From contig NZ_JAFIQV010000004.1 of assembly GCF_017356015.1 (NCBI RefSeq), positions 146,954 to 210,953 of the forward strand: 64,000 nt of DNA, in the 5' to 3' direction. A model generated the notes under the pieces. The model did not search any database and was not told where the DNA came from. It was given only the letters and a program-made list of their open reading frames with translations. A program made the position numbers and the translations under genes. Shown piece by piece: positions 8,994-18,452 of the stretch; position 1 is the first letter of the stretch, and each line of letters opens with the position of its first letter. The stretch comes from Azospirillum sp. SYSU D00513. Lineage in GTDB: Bacteria; Pseudomonadota; Alphaproteobacteria; Azospirillales; Azospirillaceae.

Positions 8994-9449
8994 ATGACGG
9001 ATCACGATCGCATCGGCAGCCGGACCGCCCGTCCGCTCTGGCGCGGGCTCGGCCTCTTCCTATTCGCCCTCGGCGCCGTGGGCGCGGTGCTACCGCTGCT
9101 GCCGACCACGGTGTTCTGGATCTTGGCGCTGGTCTGCTTCGGCAAGGCGGGTGACGCCCGTGCCGAGCGCCTGCTGAACCATCCCCGATTCGGGGCCACG
9201 CTGCGCCGCTTCATGGAGGAGGGCAGCCTGACACGGGCCGCGAAGCTCTCGGCTTTCATCGGCATGAGTGCCGGTGCCGCCGCGCTGCTTCCCGTCATGG
9301 CGCTGTCGCCGGCCGTGGCGTCCTGTGGCTGGCTCGTGCTGGCCCTGAGCGCCGCCTATGTCGGAACCCGCCCCGAACCCAATCCCGCCGCCGTCCTCGC
9401 CAACGGTCTCCATGCCAATGGGCGGCTGCGGGCGCTCCCGGAACCGTAA
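8994..9449 (+). CDS. DUF454 (YbaN-type) inner-membrane protein
   Basis: A 151-residue membrane protein with the family signature GAVLPLLPTTVFWILALVCF near the N terminus and ERLLNHPRFGATLRRF after the second segment; two more hydrophobic stretches follow. Function of the family is unknown. I placed the start at ATG 8994 because GGGGAG lies upstream and the family begins close to this point; an upstream ATG at 8919 would add a hydrophilic extension of 25 residues. A strong intrinsic terminator follows. Confidence 0.85.
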   Translation: MTDHDRIGSRTARPLWRGLGLFLFALGAVGAVLPLLPTTVFWILALVCFGKAGDARAERLLNHPRFGATLRRFMEEGSLTRAAKLSAFIGMSAGAAALLPVMALSPAVASCGWLVLALSAAYVGTRPEPNPAAVLANGLHANGRLRALPEP

Positions 9450-9472
9450 CGCACCCCGCACGGTTTCGACCT

Positions 9473-9503
9473 CGCCCACGGGCCGTGCCCGTGGGCGTTT
9501 TTT
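9473..9503 (+). terminator. Rho-independent terminator after the DUF454 gene
   Basis: A perfect 11-bp stem (CGCCCACGGGC / GCCCGTGGGCG) with a three-base loop, followed by a run of six T. Confidence 0.92.
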
Positions 9504-9567
9504 GCCGTGCGCGCGGAGCCGTCCCGTTCCATCATGCCCGCCTCGAACGAAGTGGAGACGGACGGAC

Positions 9568-10578
9568 ATGACGGCAGGCGGCAGCGCGGACGGGTTGGCC
9601 ATCGGGTTTCAGGACATCGAAGCCGCGGCGGAACGGCTTCGCGGCTGGGCGGTGGAAACCCCGCTGATCGAGAATCCGCACCTCAACGAGCGCGTCGGCG
9701 GGCGGATTCTCATTAAGCCGGAGAATCTCCAGCGCAGCGGCGCCTTCAAATTCAGGGGTGCCTACAACCGGCTGTGCCAGCTGGACGAGGCGCAGCGCCG
9801 CGCCGGCGTGGTCGCCTGGTCGTCGGGCAACCACGCCCAGGGTGTCGCGGCGGCGGCCAAGCTGTTGGGCATGCCCGCGGCCATCGTGATGCCGCAGGAT
9901 GCACCCCGCCTGAAGATCGAGAACACCCGCAATTACGGCGCCGATGTCCGCCTTTACGACCGCTGGCGCGAGAGCCGGGAGGAGATCGCGATGGGCATCG
10001 CCCGGGAGCGCGGCGCCGTCACCGTGCCCCCCTACGACGATCCCCACATCATGGCCGGCCAGGGCACCGCCGGGCTGGAACTGGCGCGGCAGGCGCGCGC
10101 CATCGGCGCGCCGGTCGAACAGCTCATCGTCGGGTGCAGCGGCGGCGGGCTGATCGCAGGCATCGCGACTGCGGTGAAGCATCTGGAGCCGGACGCCCGG
10201 ATCTACAGCGCGGAGCCGGCGGGCTTCGACGACCTCGCGCGCTCGCTCGCCGGGGGCGAGCGGGTGTCGAACGCGCCGGGGGCGACCTCCATCTGCGACG
10301 CGCTGATGGCGCCGACGCCCGGCCAGCTGACCTTCCCCATCCACCAGGCGCTCCTGTCGGGCGGGCTGACGGTCACCGACGAAGAGGTGGCACAGGCGAT
10401 GGCTTACGCGTTCCTGGTGCTGAAGCTGGTGGTCGAGCCGGGCGGGGCCGTCGGGCTCGCCGCCGTCCTGTCGGGGAAGATTCAAACCGCCGGACACACG
10501 ACGGCCATCCTGCTGACCGGTGGCAACGTCGATCCGGACAGCTTCGGCCGCATCATCGCCGGGGCGGCCGCGCCCTGA
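9568..10578 (+). CDS. PLP-dependent threonine/serine dehydratase-family enzyme
   Basis: A 336-residue fold-type II PLP enzyme. The PLP Schiff-base lysine is K61 in SGAFKFRGAYN, SSGNHAQG binds the substrate carboxylate and GCSGGGLIAG near residue 190 binds the cofactor phosphate. There is no C-terminal ACT or regulatory domain, so it resembles catabolic or short threonine dehydratases (threonine to 2-oxobutyrate and ammonia) or serine racemase/hydroxyaspartate dehydratases. The substrate cannot be decided from sequence alone. ATG 9568 follows GTGGAG. Monocistronic between two terminator-like hairpins. Confidence 0.87.
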   Translation: MTAGGSADGLAIGFQDIEAAAERLRGWAVETPLIENPHLNERVGGRILIKPENLQRSGAFKFRGAYNRLCQLDEAQRRAGVVAWSSGNHAQGVAAAAKLLGMPAAIVMPQDAPRLKIENTRNYGADVRLYDRWRESREEIAMGIARERGAVTVPPYDDPHIMAGQGTAGLELARQARAIGAPVEQLIVGCSGGGLIAGIATAVKHLEPDARIYSAEPAGFDDLARSLAGGERVSNAPGATSICDALMAPTPGQLTFPIHQALLSGGLTVTDEEVAQAMAYAFLVLKLVVEPGGAVGLAAVLSGKIQTAGHTTAILLTGGNVDPDSFGRIIAGAAAP

Positions 10579-10585
10579 GGGGAGG

Positions 10586-10610
10586 GGGCGGAAGCGGCCG
10601 GCTTCCGCCC
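10586..10610. terminator. Hairpin between convergent dehydratase and ctpA-like genes
   Basis: A perfect 10-bp stem GGGCGGAAGC / GCTTCCGCCC with a five-base loop. No long T-run on either side; probably a shared transcription stop for the two convergent genes. Confidence 0.6.
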
Positions 10611-10626
10611 TCCTTGCTGCTTGCCG

Positions 10627-12093
10627 TCAGGGGCGCCCGATCAGCGTGCCCATGAGGCGGGTGCGGATCGCCGCCACCGCGCATTCCAGGGGACGGTCGG
10701 CCTCGGCCGTGCCCGGTGCGGGCATTCCCGGCGCGGCCGGAGCCGGGGCCGGCGGGGCCGCCGCGACGGCCGGGCAGAGCTCCTCCATCCGCCAGACGCG
10801 CGGGGCTGGCGGGGCCACGGCGTGCGGATCGCAGCTGGCCGGGTCGGGGTGGGTTTCCTCCCCGTTGCTGTCGGCGGCCTTGATCTCCAGGTTCGGCGAG
10901 ACGCCGAAGCAATCCACCAGCCCTTCGGACGGGCGGAAGTAGCGGGCGGTCGTCAGCCGGATGCCGATGTCGCCCGTCAGCGAGGAAATCGTCTGCACCG
11001 ACCCCTTGCCGTAGGTACGGGTGCCGAACAGCAGCGCGCGGCCATGGTCCTGCAGGGCGCCCGCCACGATCTCGGATGCCGAGGCCGAACCGCTGTTGAC
11101 CAGCAGCACGACCGGCAGCCCCGACATCAGGTCGCCGGGCGTGCCGGTGTAGCGGCGGTTCTCGTCCGGGTCGCGCCCGCGCACCGAGACGATGTCCACC
11201 CCCTCCAGGAAGCGGTCGGCCACGCTCACCGCCTGGTCGAGCAGGCCGCCGGGGTTGTTGCGCAGGTCGATCACCGCCCCGGCCAGGCGGTTGCCGGTCT
11301 GGCGGCGCATGTCCTGCACCGCGTCGTCCAGCGCGTGGGCCGTCTGCTGGTTGAAGGTGGCGATGCGGATGTAGGCGACGTCCCCCTCCAGCCGGTAGCG
11401 CACGGGCTGGATCTTGACGATGGCGCGCGTCAGCGACACGCGGAAGGGCGTGCCCGCGGGGTTGCGCCGCAAGGTCAGCGCGACCGAGGTGCCGACGGGG
11501 CCGCGCATGCGGGCGACCGCGTCGCGCAGGTTCAGCCCCTTCACCTGGGTTTCGTCGATGCGGTCGATCAGGTCGCCGGTGCGCAGGCCCGCGCGCGAGG
11601 CGGGGGAACCGTCGATGGGCGACACGACGCGGATGAGCCCGCTGTCGTCGTCCATGGTGACCTCGATGCCGAGCCCGCCGAACTCGCCTTGCGTCTGTTC
11701 GCGCATGTAGCGGAAATGCTCGGAGTCGAGGAAGCTCGAATAGGGGTCGAGCGAGGTGAGCATCGCGTCCAGACCCGCCTCGGTCAGGACGCGGTCGCTG
11801 GCGCCCGGCTGTTCCGTCTTCTTCTTCTGGATGCCGGCAATGGCCTTGTCCACGAGGGTCTGCGGCGGGGCGGGCTTCACATGCTCGACCAGCACCCGGC
11901 GCATCACGTCGGAGAAGAGGATGTAGTTGCGGTCGGACAGGGACGGCGGCGCGTCCACCCCCTTCACCTTGGCGAATTCGGCGCGGTAGCGCTCCAGCGC
12001 GGTGAATGTGTCCGCGCGGCTGTAGGGCGCCACCGCGCAGGCGGGGCCCATCGCCACCATGAGCAGCAACAGCGCCACCATCAGTTTCGCCAT
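10627..12093 (-). CDS. S41-family carboxyl-terminal processing protease (CtpA-like)
   Basis: A 488-residue exported serine protease. An N-terminal signal segment (KLMVALLLLMVAMGPACA) is followed by a helical region, a PDZ domain (FGGLGIEVTM, RAGLRTGDLIDRID) and the S41 catalytic domain. The nucleophilic Ser lies in NSGSASASEIVAGAL near residue 333 and the general-base Lys in TYGKGSVQT about 27 residues later. It likely trims or degrades periplasmic proteins. ATG 12093 is preceded by GAGAGGGG. The C-terminal 70 residues are rich in Ala/Pro, are not part of the core and may be disordered. This is a second-type Ctp: it is not next to the murein hydrolase gene usually paired with CtpA. Confidence 0.88.
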   Translation of the reverse strand: MAKLMVALLLLMVAMGPACAVAPYSRADTFTALERYRAEFAKVKGVDAPPSLSDRNYILFSDVMRRVLVEHVKPAPPQTLVDKAIAGIQKKKTEQPGASDRVLTEAGLDAMLTSLDPYSSFLDSEHFRYMREQTQGEFGGLGIEVTMDDDSGLIRVVSPIDGSPASRAGLRTGDLIDRIDETQVKGLNLRDAVARMRGPVGTSVALTLRRNPAGTPFRVSLTRAIVKIQPVRYRLEGDVAYIRIATFNQQTAHALDDAVQDMRRQTGNRLAGAVIDLRNNPGGLLDQAVSVADRFLEGVDIVSVRGRDPDENRRYTGTPGDLMSGLPVVLLVNSGSASASEIVAGALQDHGRALLFGTRTYGKGSVQTISSLTGDIGIRLTTARYFRPSEGLVDCFGVSPNLEIKAADSNGEETHPDPASCDPHAVAPPAPRVWRMEELCPAVAAAPPAPAPAAPGMPAPGTAEADRPLECAVAAIRTRLMGTLIGRP

Positions 12094-12327
12094 CCTGCAC
12101 CCCTCTCGACGGGACGGTCCGTCCGACAAATCCGAAAGCATGTGTCTACTATATCAGGGGTTTCGTCTGCCGGAAGGTCCTGAAAGGGTGCCGCCCGCCG
12201 GATGCCCGCAATCGGGTTCCGGCGCGCGGCGGCACCCGCGGACGGCGACCGTAGCACGCCGTGCGGGTGTTCTCAAAGTTCGCCCATCGAACAATATGCG
12301 CCGGCGCGGGTTGGGGTGGAGGGCCGG

Positions 12328-13050
12328 TCAATAGGCGCCGCGTCCGCTGCACATCACCCCGACGGTGCGCAACAGGATGGCGATGTCGCCCCGCAGGCTC
12401 CAGCCCAGAAGATAGGCCGTGTCGAGCTGCACCCGCCGCGTGTAGTCCACGTCGTTACGCCCGCTGACCTGCCACAGCCCGGTCAGGCCCGGCCTGCAGC
12501 GCATGTAGTAGACGAAGCAGGCATGGTAGCGGGGGACCTCCTCGTCCACGATGGGGCGCGGCCCGACAAGGCTCATCTCCCCCTTCAGCACGTTGAAGAG
12601 CTGCGGCAGCTCGTCAAGGCTGGAGCGGCGCAGGAAGCGGCCGATCCGGGTGATGCGGGGGTCGTTGCGCAGCTTGCGCGTGGTTTCCCATTCGGCCCGC
12701 GCCTCGGGGTCGCGCGCCATCACCTCCTCGAACACGGCATTGGCATCCACGACCATCGAGCGGAACTTCCAGCAGACGAAGCTCCTGCCATCGGCGCCGA
12801 TGCGCCGGTGCCCGAAGACGGCCGGCCCCCCATCGCTGCGGATCATCAGCGCCAGCACCAGCATCAGTGGCCCGAACAGCACCAGCGCGCACAGCGCTCC
12901 CACGACGTCCATTGCCCGTTTCAGCCGGTTGCCATAGAGCGGCGCCGACGGCGGCAGCCGAGCCGCCACGTCGGCCGCCGAACCGGCCCCGGCCAGCATC
13001 GCCGGTTCCAGCGGATCCGTGACCGCCCGGATGGACTGCGGAATTCCCAT
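12328..13050 (-). CDS. ExoY/WcaJ-type sugar-1-phosphate transferase (polyprenyl-phosphate)
   Basis: A 240-residue initiating glycosyltransferase of the bacterial sugar transferase family. One hydrophobic anchor lies at about 46-71, followed by the catalytic core: KFRSM (95-99), DELPQ (146-150), LVGPRP (161-166) and PGLTGLWQVSGR (187-198). It transfers a hexose-1-phosphate to undecaprenyl phosphate to start exopolysaccharide or capsule assembly. It is the short monotopic type, without the N-terminal multi-TM domain of WbaP. No other polysaccharide gene is adjacent. ATG 13050 follows GAGGTG; an ATG six codons upstream is possible. Confidence 0.88.
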   Translation of the reverse strand: MGIPQSIRAVTDPLEPAMLAGAGSAADVAARLPPSAPLYGNRLKRAMDVVGALCALVLFGPLMLVLALMIRSDGGPAVFGHRRIGADGRSFVCWKFRSMVVDANAVFEEVMARDPEARAEWETTRKLRNDPRITRIGRFLRRSSLDELPQLFNVLKGEMSLVGPRPIVDEEVPRYHACFVYYMRCRPGLTGLWQVSGRNDVDYTRRVQLDTAYLLGWSLRGDIAILLRTVGVMCSGRGAY

Positions 13051-13320
13051 TTTCACCTCACGCGTCAATCCGCCATCTCCGGGAGAGGCAACGCCCTCAA
13101 CAGGTCATAGGTCCGGCGGAAGGAGCGGGCGGGGGTGGAAAGAAGGCGGTACGCCCGGCGGGCTACCCTGTCCAACCAGGGCCATCCGCGCGTATGGAGA
13201 GGGACATGCGAAGGTCTGTTCCGGCGTCCTCCCCGCCTCTGGCGGAGCCTTTCGCCGGCACCGAAAAAATCGGCTTGCTTTCTCCGCCTCCGGCCGCTAA
13301 TTCTCTCGCCACCGAACGAC

Positions 13321-13396
13321 GTCCCCATCGTCTAGAGGCCTAGGACACCGCCCTTTCACGGCGGCGACACGAGTTCGAATCTCGTTGGGGACGCCA
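13321..13396 (+). tRNA. tRNA-Glu (TTC)
   Basis: A 76-nt cloverleaf. Acceptor arms GTCCCCA/TGGGGAC, anticodon stem CCGCC/GGCGG with loop CTTTCAC (anticodon TTC), T-arm GAGTTCGAATCTC. G is the discriminator and CCA is encoded. Confidence 0.97.
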
Positions 13397-13615
13397 CTCC
13401 GCTTCAAGCCAGTTTTCCCATGGCTCGGCGGACATGCCCATGACCGGCATGGCACTTTCCTCCCCGATCAAAACACGAAAAGCGGATCTGCAGCCGCAGC
13501 CTTCCACGCATTCGGTCCGTTTTCCGGCAGCGTTCGTCGGCTTCGTGCCTTTACGGTCGGCCTGCCTCCCTTCCGCGGTCGGCCAGGGCAGCGGCACGCG
13601 CTACCCACCCAAGAC

Positions 13616-14338
13616 CTACCCGATCCTCGAGCCAAGCAACGCATCGAACTGCGCGCGGACGACGCCGTAGCATTCGCAGGCCGTTTCCTCCAGGGCGGGA
13701 CGGTTGACGATGGTGATGCTGCCCTTGCCATAGGCGATCAGCCCCGCTTTCTGAAGGCTTCCCGCCGCCACCGTCACGCCAGCGCGGCGCACGCCGAGCA
13801 TGGCGGCGATGCTCTCCTGAGTCAGGAGGATCTGGTCGCCGTCGGAGCGGTCATGGGCCATCAGCAGCCAGCGGGCGAGGCGTTCGAGGAGCGTGTGGGT
13901 GCCGTTGCAGACGGCGGTCTGGGCGATCTGGACGAAGAGCGCCATGACGTAGCGGAGGCACTGGACGTGCGCCGTTGGACTTTTCCGGATCACGTCGCGC
14001 AGGGCGGACGCGTCCAGGCGCCACGCCGCACCCGGGATCTGGACGAAACATTCCATCGGCATGGCCTCCGCCCCGAGAAGAACGGGAATGCCGACGATGC
14101 CCTCGCGTCCCGTCACCCCGGCTTCGATCCTTTGGCCGTTGTTGAGGATGGACACGATGGAGGCCAGCCCGGCCTCCGGAAAATAGACCGAACGGATCGG
14201 TTCATTCAGAAAATGGAGGTTCTTCTGGGAAGGAAGATCAACCAACTCGAGCTGCGGTCCGAGCATTTCGAAATCGGAGGGCTGGAGCGTACGCAGCAAG
14301 TGGTTTCGTATACTGGATTGGCTCGGCATACGTCGCAT
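13616..14338 (-). CDS. Crp/Fnr-family transcriptional regulator
   Basis: A 240-residue protein with an N-terminal cyclic-nucleotide-binding-like beta-roll (residues about 20-140, with FPEAGLASIVSIL and GREGIVGIPVLLG), a dimerisation helix and a C-terminal winged helix (LTQESIAAMLGVRRAGVTVA). There is no N-terminal cysteine cluster of the FNR type, so direct iron-sulfur oxygen sensing is unlikely. The variant with the short SVYFPEAG loop is widespread in alphaproteobacteria with unknown effectors. No clear ribosome site supports the first ATG; a second ATG lies three codons later. Target genes are unknown. Confidence 0.87.
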   Translation of the reverse strand: MRRMPSQSSIRNHLLRTLQPSDFEMLGPQLELVDLPSQKNLHFLNEPIRSVYFPEAGLASIVSILNNGQRIEAGVTGREGIVGIPVLLGAEAMPMECFVQIPGAAWRLDASALRDVIRKSPTAHVQCLRYVMALFVQIAQTAVCNGTHTLLERLARWLLMAHDRSDGDQILLTQESIAAMLGVRRAGVTVAAGSLQKAGLIAYGKGSITIVNRPALEETACECYGVVRAQFDALLGSRIG

Positions 14339-14617
14339 GTTCAGCAGAAGAGTCGATCGTCAGCGTTTCACTGGGGTGGCCCTGAGAAAGGGGAAAGTCC
14401 CGCGAAAGGCCTTGCACGCCTCCCTCTACAGCCACCTGCCAAGCTAGAGCACGCCGCCGGCTCCGCCGTCTGTCCGGTTCCGTACCAGCGGGGTTTGGGG
14501 ATTGCCCGGCACCCGCCGATATTTCGGAAAAGCCGGCCGCGGCATCGGGATGATTTATAAAGGAATACTAAAGACCGCCTCATCGCTCTTTGATTGCGTG
14601 GCGCACGGCCGCGGCGT

Positions 14618-14971
14618 CTAGCCCCGCAGAGCCGCGATGGCGCTCCGAAGGGCGGATTCCGAATAGGGCTTGCCGACAAGGCCGGAGGGGCGGAAGGACA
14701 GATCCGCGGGCGCGATGTCGTTGATGTTCGCCGACACGATGATGATCGCGATCCGGCCTTCGGCGGCGATCACCTGTGCCGCCGCCAGCCCGCTGTCACC
14801 GCAAGCGAGATGCACGTCCACCAGCACGAGATCCGGCGCGTGATCGCGCGCAAGACGGATCGCCTGCTCCGTCCGGTCGGCGAGGCCGCAAACCTCATGC
14901 CCCATCCCGAGCACCAGGGCTTCCAGGTGCATCGCTATGAGAGCTTCATCTTCGACAATCAACACTCGCAC
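14618..14971 (-). CDS. Single-domain response regulator
   Basis: A 117-residue receiver: acidic residues in VLIVEDE (E7, D8), phospho-acceptor D52 in LVLVDVHLACGDSG, switch Ser in IIIVSAN, and Lys in LVGKPYSESAL. The DxxL..G.SG pattern is typical of receivers paired with HWE/HisKA_2 kinases. I set the start at GTG 14971, where the receiver fold begins; an ATG at 15043 would add 24 residues of unrelated sequence. There is no kinase gene next to it. It neighbours, on the same strand, a c-di-GMP protein, but a link is only positional. Confidence 0.8.
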   Translation of the reverse strand: MRVLIVEDEALIAMHLEALVLGMGHEVCGLADRTEQAIRLARDHAPDLVLVDVHLACGDSGLAAAQVIAAEGRIAIIIVSANINDIAPADLSFRPSGLVGKPYSESALRSAIAALRG

Positions 14972-15140
14972 GATTGATCCAGGGCCATTTGATCCGGAGC
15001 CGTCGCACGCAAGCGTCCAACGCCCTTGTACGGAATCGTACAACGGCTTGTGACACGGATCGGCTCGCAGATGGGCTCAGGCGCAGGGCAGTGTTGTATT
15101 TTTGCCGTTGATGGCGGGCAACCGGTTCCGGCATGGCGCG

Positions 15141-17579
15141 TCAAGCGCCGGCCGCCGCTTCCAGCATTCCCGCCGCCGGGCTCAGCCCGAAATGCCGGAT
15201 CCCCTCGGGCGCTGCCGGGCGGCCGATGAGATAGCCCTGGACCTGGTTGCAGGCCTCCTCCTGGAGGATGCGGAGCTGTTCCTCCGTCTCCACCCCTTCC
15301 GCCGTGACGGTGATGTCGAGCGCCTTGGCGAGCGCCAGGATCGTGCGGACGATGGAGCGGGTTTCCTGGCTGGTCTCCATGGTGCTGACGAAGGAGCGGT
15401 CGATCTTCAGCTTGTCGAAGGCGAATCTCTGAAGGTAGCTGAGGCTCGAATAGCCGGTGCCGAAATCGTCCAGCGCGATGCGGACCCCCGCCATTTTCAG
15501 GGCGTTCAGGGCGGCCAGCGCGCGTTCCGTGTCGTCGATCAGGACTCCTTCGGTGACCTCGATCTCCAGCCGTTCCGGCGGAAAGCCGGTCTCGCGCAGG
15601 ATCGCCAGGATGGAGGCGGCGATGTCCGGCTGCCGGAACTGCACGGGCGACAGGTTGACGGCGATGACGATGCCGTCCGGCCATGAGGCGGCCTCCCGGC
15701 AGGCCGAGCGCAGCACCCGTTCGCCGAGCGGACCGATCAGGCCGGATTCCTCGGCCAGCGGGATGAACTCCGACGGCGGGACCATGCCGCGTTCCGGATG
15801 GTTCCAGCGGACCAGCGCCTCGAAGCCGAGCAGGCGCTGCGTTCCGCAATCCACCTGCGGCTGGTAGTGCACGCACAGCGCGTCGGTCTCCAGCGCCGCG
15901 CGCAGGTCGCGCTCCAGCCGCCGGCGCGCCTGGATGCGTTCGTCCATCGCCGCCTCGTAGAAGCGGAAGGCGCCCCGCCCGTCGGACTTCGCCCGCGACA
16001 GCGCGGCGCCGGCATGGGCGAGGAGCTGCTCCGCGTCCTCCCCGTCCTGCGGGAAGAGGGCGATGCCGACGCTGGCGCCCAGGGCCGCCAAGGCCGGTTG
16101 CGGCCCGTCTTCCAATTCGAAGGGTGCCGCCAGCGCCTGGACCAGCCGCTCGGCCAGCAGCATCGCGTCGTCGAGCGGCGTGTTCAGGGTTTGCAGGACC
16201 ACGAACTCATCGCCGCCGAGCCGGGCCACGGTGTCGTGCTTGCGGACCGTGTCGAGGATCCGCGCCGCCGCCTGCCGCAGCAGCGCGTCGCCGGCCTTGT
16301 GCCCGTGCAGGTCGTTGACCGTCTTGAAGCGGTCAAGCCCGATGTGGAAAACCGCGACCGCCTCCCCGTCGTGGCGCGCGTTCGCCAGCGCCATGCCGGC
16401 GCGGTCCAGGAACAGCGAGCGGTTCGGCAGGCCGGTCAGCAGGTCGTGATTCGCCATGTGCCGGATGCGCTCTTCCGACCGCTTGCGCTCCCGGATGTCC
16501 CGGATGGCCACGACCCGCGCCGGCAGCCCGTCCTGCGTGATCGAATGCCCATGCGCCTCGGAGACGATGAGGGTGCCGTCGCTGTGGAGCAGCTCGACCT
16601 CGAGCCGGCCGAAGGAAGGCTGATGATGGTAGCGCGCGATCGCGTCCCGCTGGCCCGGCGCCACGAACTCGGCCAGATGGCGGCCGATGACCTGCTCCGG
16701 CGACCGGCCCAGAAGCTCGGTCATCGCGCGGTTCACGTCGAGGACGCGGCCGTCGCGGTGGATGACGATGCCTTCGAAGGTCGCGTCGGCCAGCTGGCGG
16801 AAACGCTCCTCGCTGCTGCGCAGCCGCGCGGTCTCCCGCGACGCCCGGTCGGCGAGGCGCTGGTCGAGGATCGACCCCACAAGCCCCAGCCCCATGATCA
16901 GCGTCGCGATGGCCGCGACGGCGACCGCCAGCCATTCCGGCGCCATGGCTTGGCCCGAGGGGGTGGCGAGCGGGTTGGGAACCAGCGTGACCGCCGTCAT
17001 GCCGGTGAAGTGCAGGCCGCAGATGGCGGCGACCAGCAGCATCGCGCCGAGCGCGCGGGCGCGGAGCGACGTGCGGCGCAGGGAAACCGCCATGGCGGCG
17101 GCGCCGAACAGGATCCCGATCGCCAGGGAGGCCGCGATGAAGCGTGCGTCGTGAAGATGGTCGGCCGGCGCCTGGAGTGCTGCCATGCCGGTGTAGTGCA
17201 TGGCGCCCGTCACCGCGCCGACGATGCCGCCGCCGAGTGCTGCACCCCGCATGCCGGCCCCCCGCCCGATCGCGACCGCGATCCCGGCTCCGCTGCCGAC
17301 CACAGCGATCACGATGGACAGGGCGGTCAGCAGGACGTCGTAGCCGACGGTAAGGCCGGACCGGAAGGCGAGCATCGCGACGAAATGCGTGGCCCAGATG
17401 CCGCCGCCCGTCGCCGAGGCGGCGGCGGCGATCCACAGCCCGCGCATCCGCTTGGCCGCCCCCGCAGCGCGCGTCACGAGGCTGAGCGACACCCAGGCGC
17501 CGAACCCGCAGACCGCCGCCGCGAGGAGCAGCAGCCAGGGATCATGCTGCTGGGTGATGCAGGCGTAAACGTGAAGCAT
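15141..17579 (-). CDS. MHYT-PAS-GGDEF-EAL membrane protein (c-di-GMP turnover)
   Basis: An 812-residue protein. The N-terminal seven-segment MHYT domain (residues 1-240) carries the repeated metal-type motifs WATHFVAM, GAMHYTGM and CGLHFTGM, proposed to bind copper and sense oxygen, CO or NO. A PAS domain (about 255-380), GGDEF (intact RLGGDEF near residue 452-458) and EAL (FEALVRWNHP near 585, LKIDRSFV further on) follow. Both catalytic motifs look intact, so it could make and degrade c-di-GMP; EAL proteins of this layout are often phosphodiesterases. It probably controls motility or exopolysaccharide output. Confidence 0.92.
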   Translation of the reverse strand: MLHVYACITQQHDPWLLLLAAAVCGFGAWVSLSLVTRAAGAAKRMRGLWIAAAASATGGGIWATHFVAMLAFRSGLTVGYDVLLTALSIVIAVVGSGAGIAVAIGRGAGMRGAALGGGIVGAVTGAMHYTGMAALQAPADHLHDARFIAASLAIGILFGAAAMAVSLRRTSLRARALGAMLLVAAICGLHFTGMTAVTLVPNPLATPSGQAMAPEWLAVAVAAIATLIMGLGLVGSILDQRLADRASRETARLRSSEERFRQLADATFEGIVIHRDGRVLDVNRAMTELLGRSPEQVIGRHLAEFVAPGQRDAIARYHHQPSFGRLEVELLHSDGTLIVSEAHGHSITQDGLPARVVAIRDIRERKRSEERIRHMANHDLLTGLPNRSLFLDRAGMALANARHDGEAVAVFHIGLDRFKTVNDLHGHKAGDALLRQAAARILDTVRKHDTVARLGGDEFVVLQTLNTPLDDAMLLAERLVQALAAPFELEDGPQPALAALGASVGIALFPQDGEDAEQLLAHAGAALSRAKSDGRGAFRFYEAAMDERIQARRRLERDLRAALETDALCVHYQPQVDCGTQRLLGFEALVRWNHPERGMVPPSEFIPLAEESGLIGPLGERVLRSACREAASWPDGIVIAVNLSPVQFRQPDIAASILAILRETGFPPERLEIEVTEGVLIDDTERALAALNALKMAGVRIALDDFGTGYSSLSYLQRFAFDKLKIDRSFVSTMETSQETRSIVRTILALAKALDITVTAEGVETEEQLRILQEEACNQVQGYLIGRPAAPEGIRHFGLSPAAGMLEAAAGA

Positions 17580-17807
17580 TCAGCGTTCCTGGACCTGGCA
17601 GCCGGACCGCTGCGTTTGGCAGCTCTACGAATAATACTTTCGGGTTAGGATTGCATCCGTGAAATGCGACGGCTTGATCTGCGTCCCGAGACCTTTTAGG
17701 GCGGTCATCTCCAAGGTCATGCGCCTTTTACGCCATAGTCATGCCATCGACACGCGCACGTCATGCGTGGGAAAGGCTGGGGCGCCGGACCGCCGGACGT
17801 CCTGCCG

Positions 17808-18452
17808 TCAGGCGAGCAACGTATGGAGAGCGGGGTCCGCGAAGTCGCGGCAGATCACGTCGGCGCCGGCCTCGCGCAACTCCTCCGCTCCGTGGGTCGT
17901 CGTAAGACCCACGGTGAAGATCCCCGCACCCTTGGCCGAGGCGATGCCGGTCCGCGAATCCTCGAAGGCGACGGCGTCCTCCGCCGTGACGCCAAGCCCT
18001 TCGAGTGCGGTGGCGTAGGGCAGGGGGTGCGGCTTGGCGTGGGGCAGCTCGTCCCCGATCACCAGGAGATGGAAGCGGTCCGCCAGCCCGAGCACGCGCA
18101 GCATGTGGACGGCGTTCTCGCGCGGGGCGTTGGTGACGAGCGCCACCTTCATGTCCCGCTCCCGCGCGCTGTCGAGGAGCGCCGCCAGCCCCTCCACCGG
18201 CACGAGGTCCTCGGCCAGCCGGCGGAAGGCCGCCTCCTTGGCCGCGGCGAGGCGGACATGGTCCTCCACCGCGTGGCCGGGCAGGAAATGCGCCATGATC
18301 ACGGCGTTGGAACGGCCGGTGATGTGGCGGCCGTAATCCTCCTCCGTCAGCTCGACGCCATGGTCGCGCAGCATCGCGGCGAAGGCGCGGAAATGCAGGG
18401 GGTCGGTTTCGGCGAGCGTGCCGTCCAGGTCGAAAAGCAGCGCCTTGGGCAT
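17808..18452 (-). CDS. HAD-superfamily phosphatase (beta-phosphoglucomutase-like)
   Basis: A 214-residue HAD hydrolase, subfamily IA. Motif I is FDLDGTLAET (nucleophile D8, acid D10), motif II is ALVTNAPREN, motif III is the Lys in HAKPHPLPY, and motif IV is FEDSRTGIASA. A helical cap lies between I and II. Substrate is unknown; relatives hydrolyse phosphoglycolate, sugar phosphates or riboflavin-type phosphates. The start ATG overlaps the stop of the CobW-family gene by one base (TGATG), so it is the third gene of the Zur operon, which is unusual for this enzyme type. Confidence 0.87.
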   Translation of the reverse strand: MPKALLFDLDGTLAETDPLHFRAFAAMLRDHGVELTEEDYGRHITGRSNAVIMAHFLPGHAVEDHVRLAAAKEAAFRRLAEDLVPVEGLAALLDSARERDMKVALVTNAPRENAVHMLRVLGLADRFHLLVIGDELPHAKPHPLPYATALEGLGVTAEDAVAFEDSRTGIASAKGAGIFTVGLTTTHGAEELREAGADVICRDFADPALHTLLA

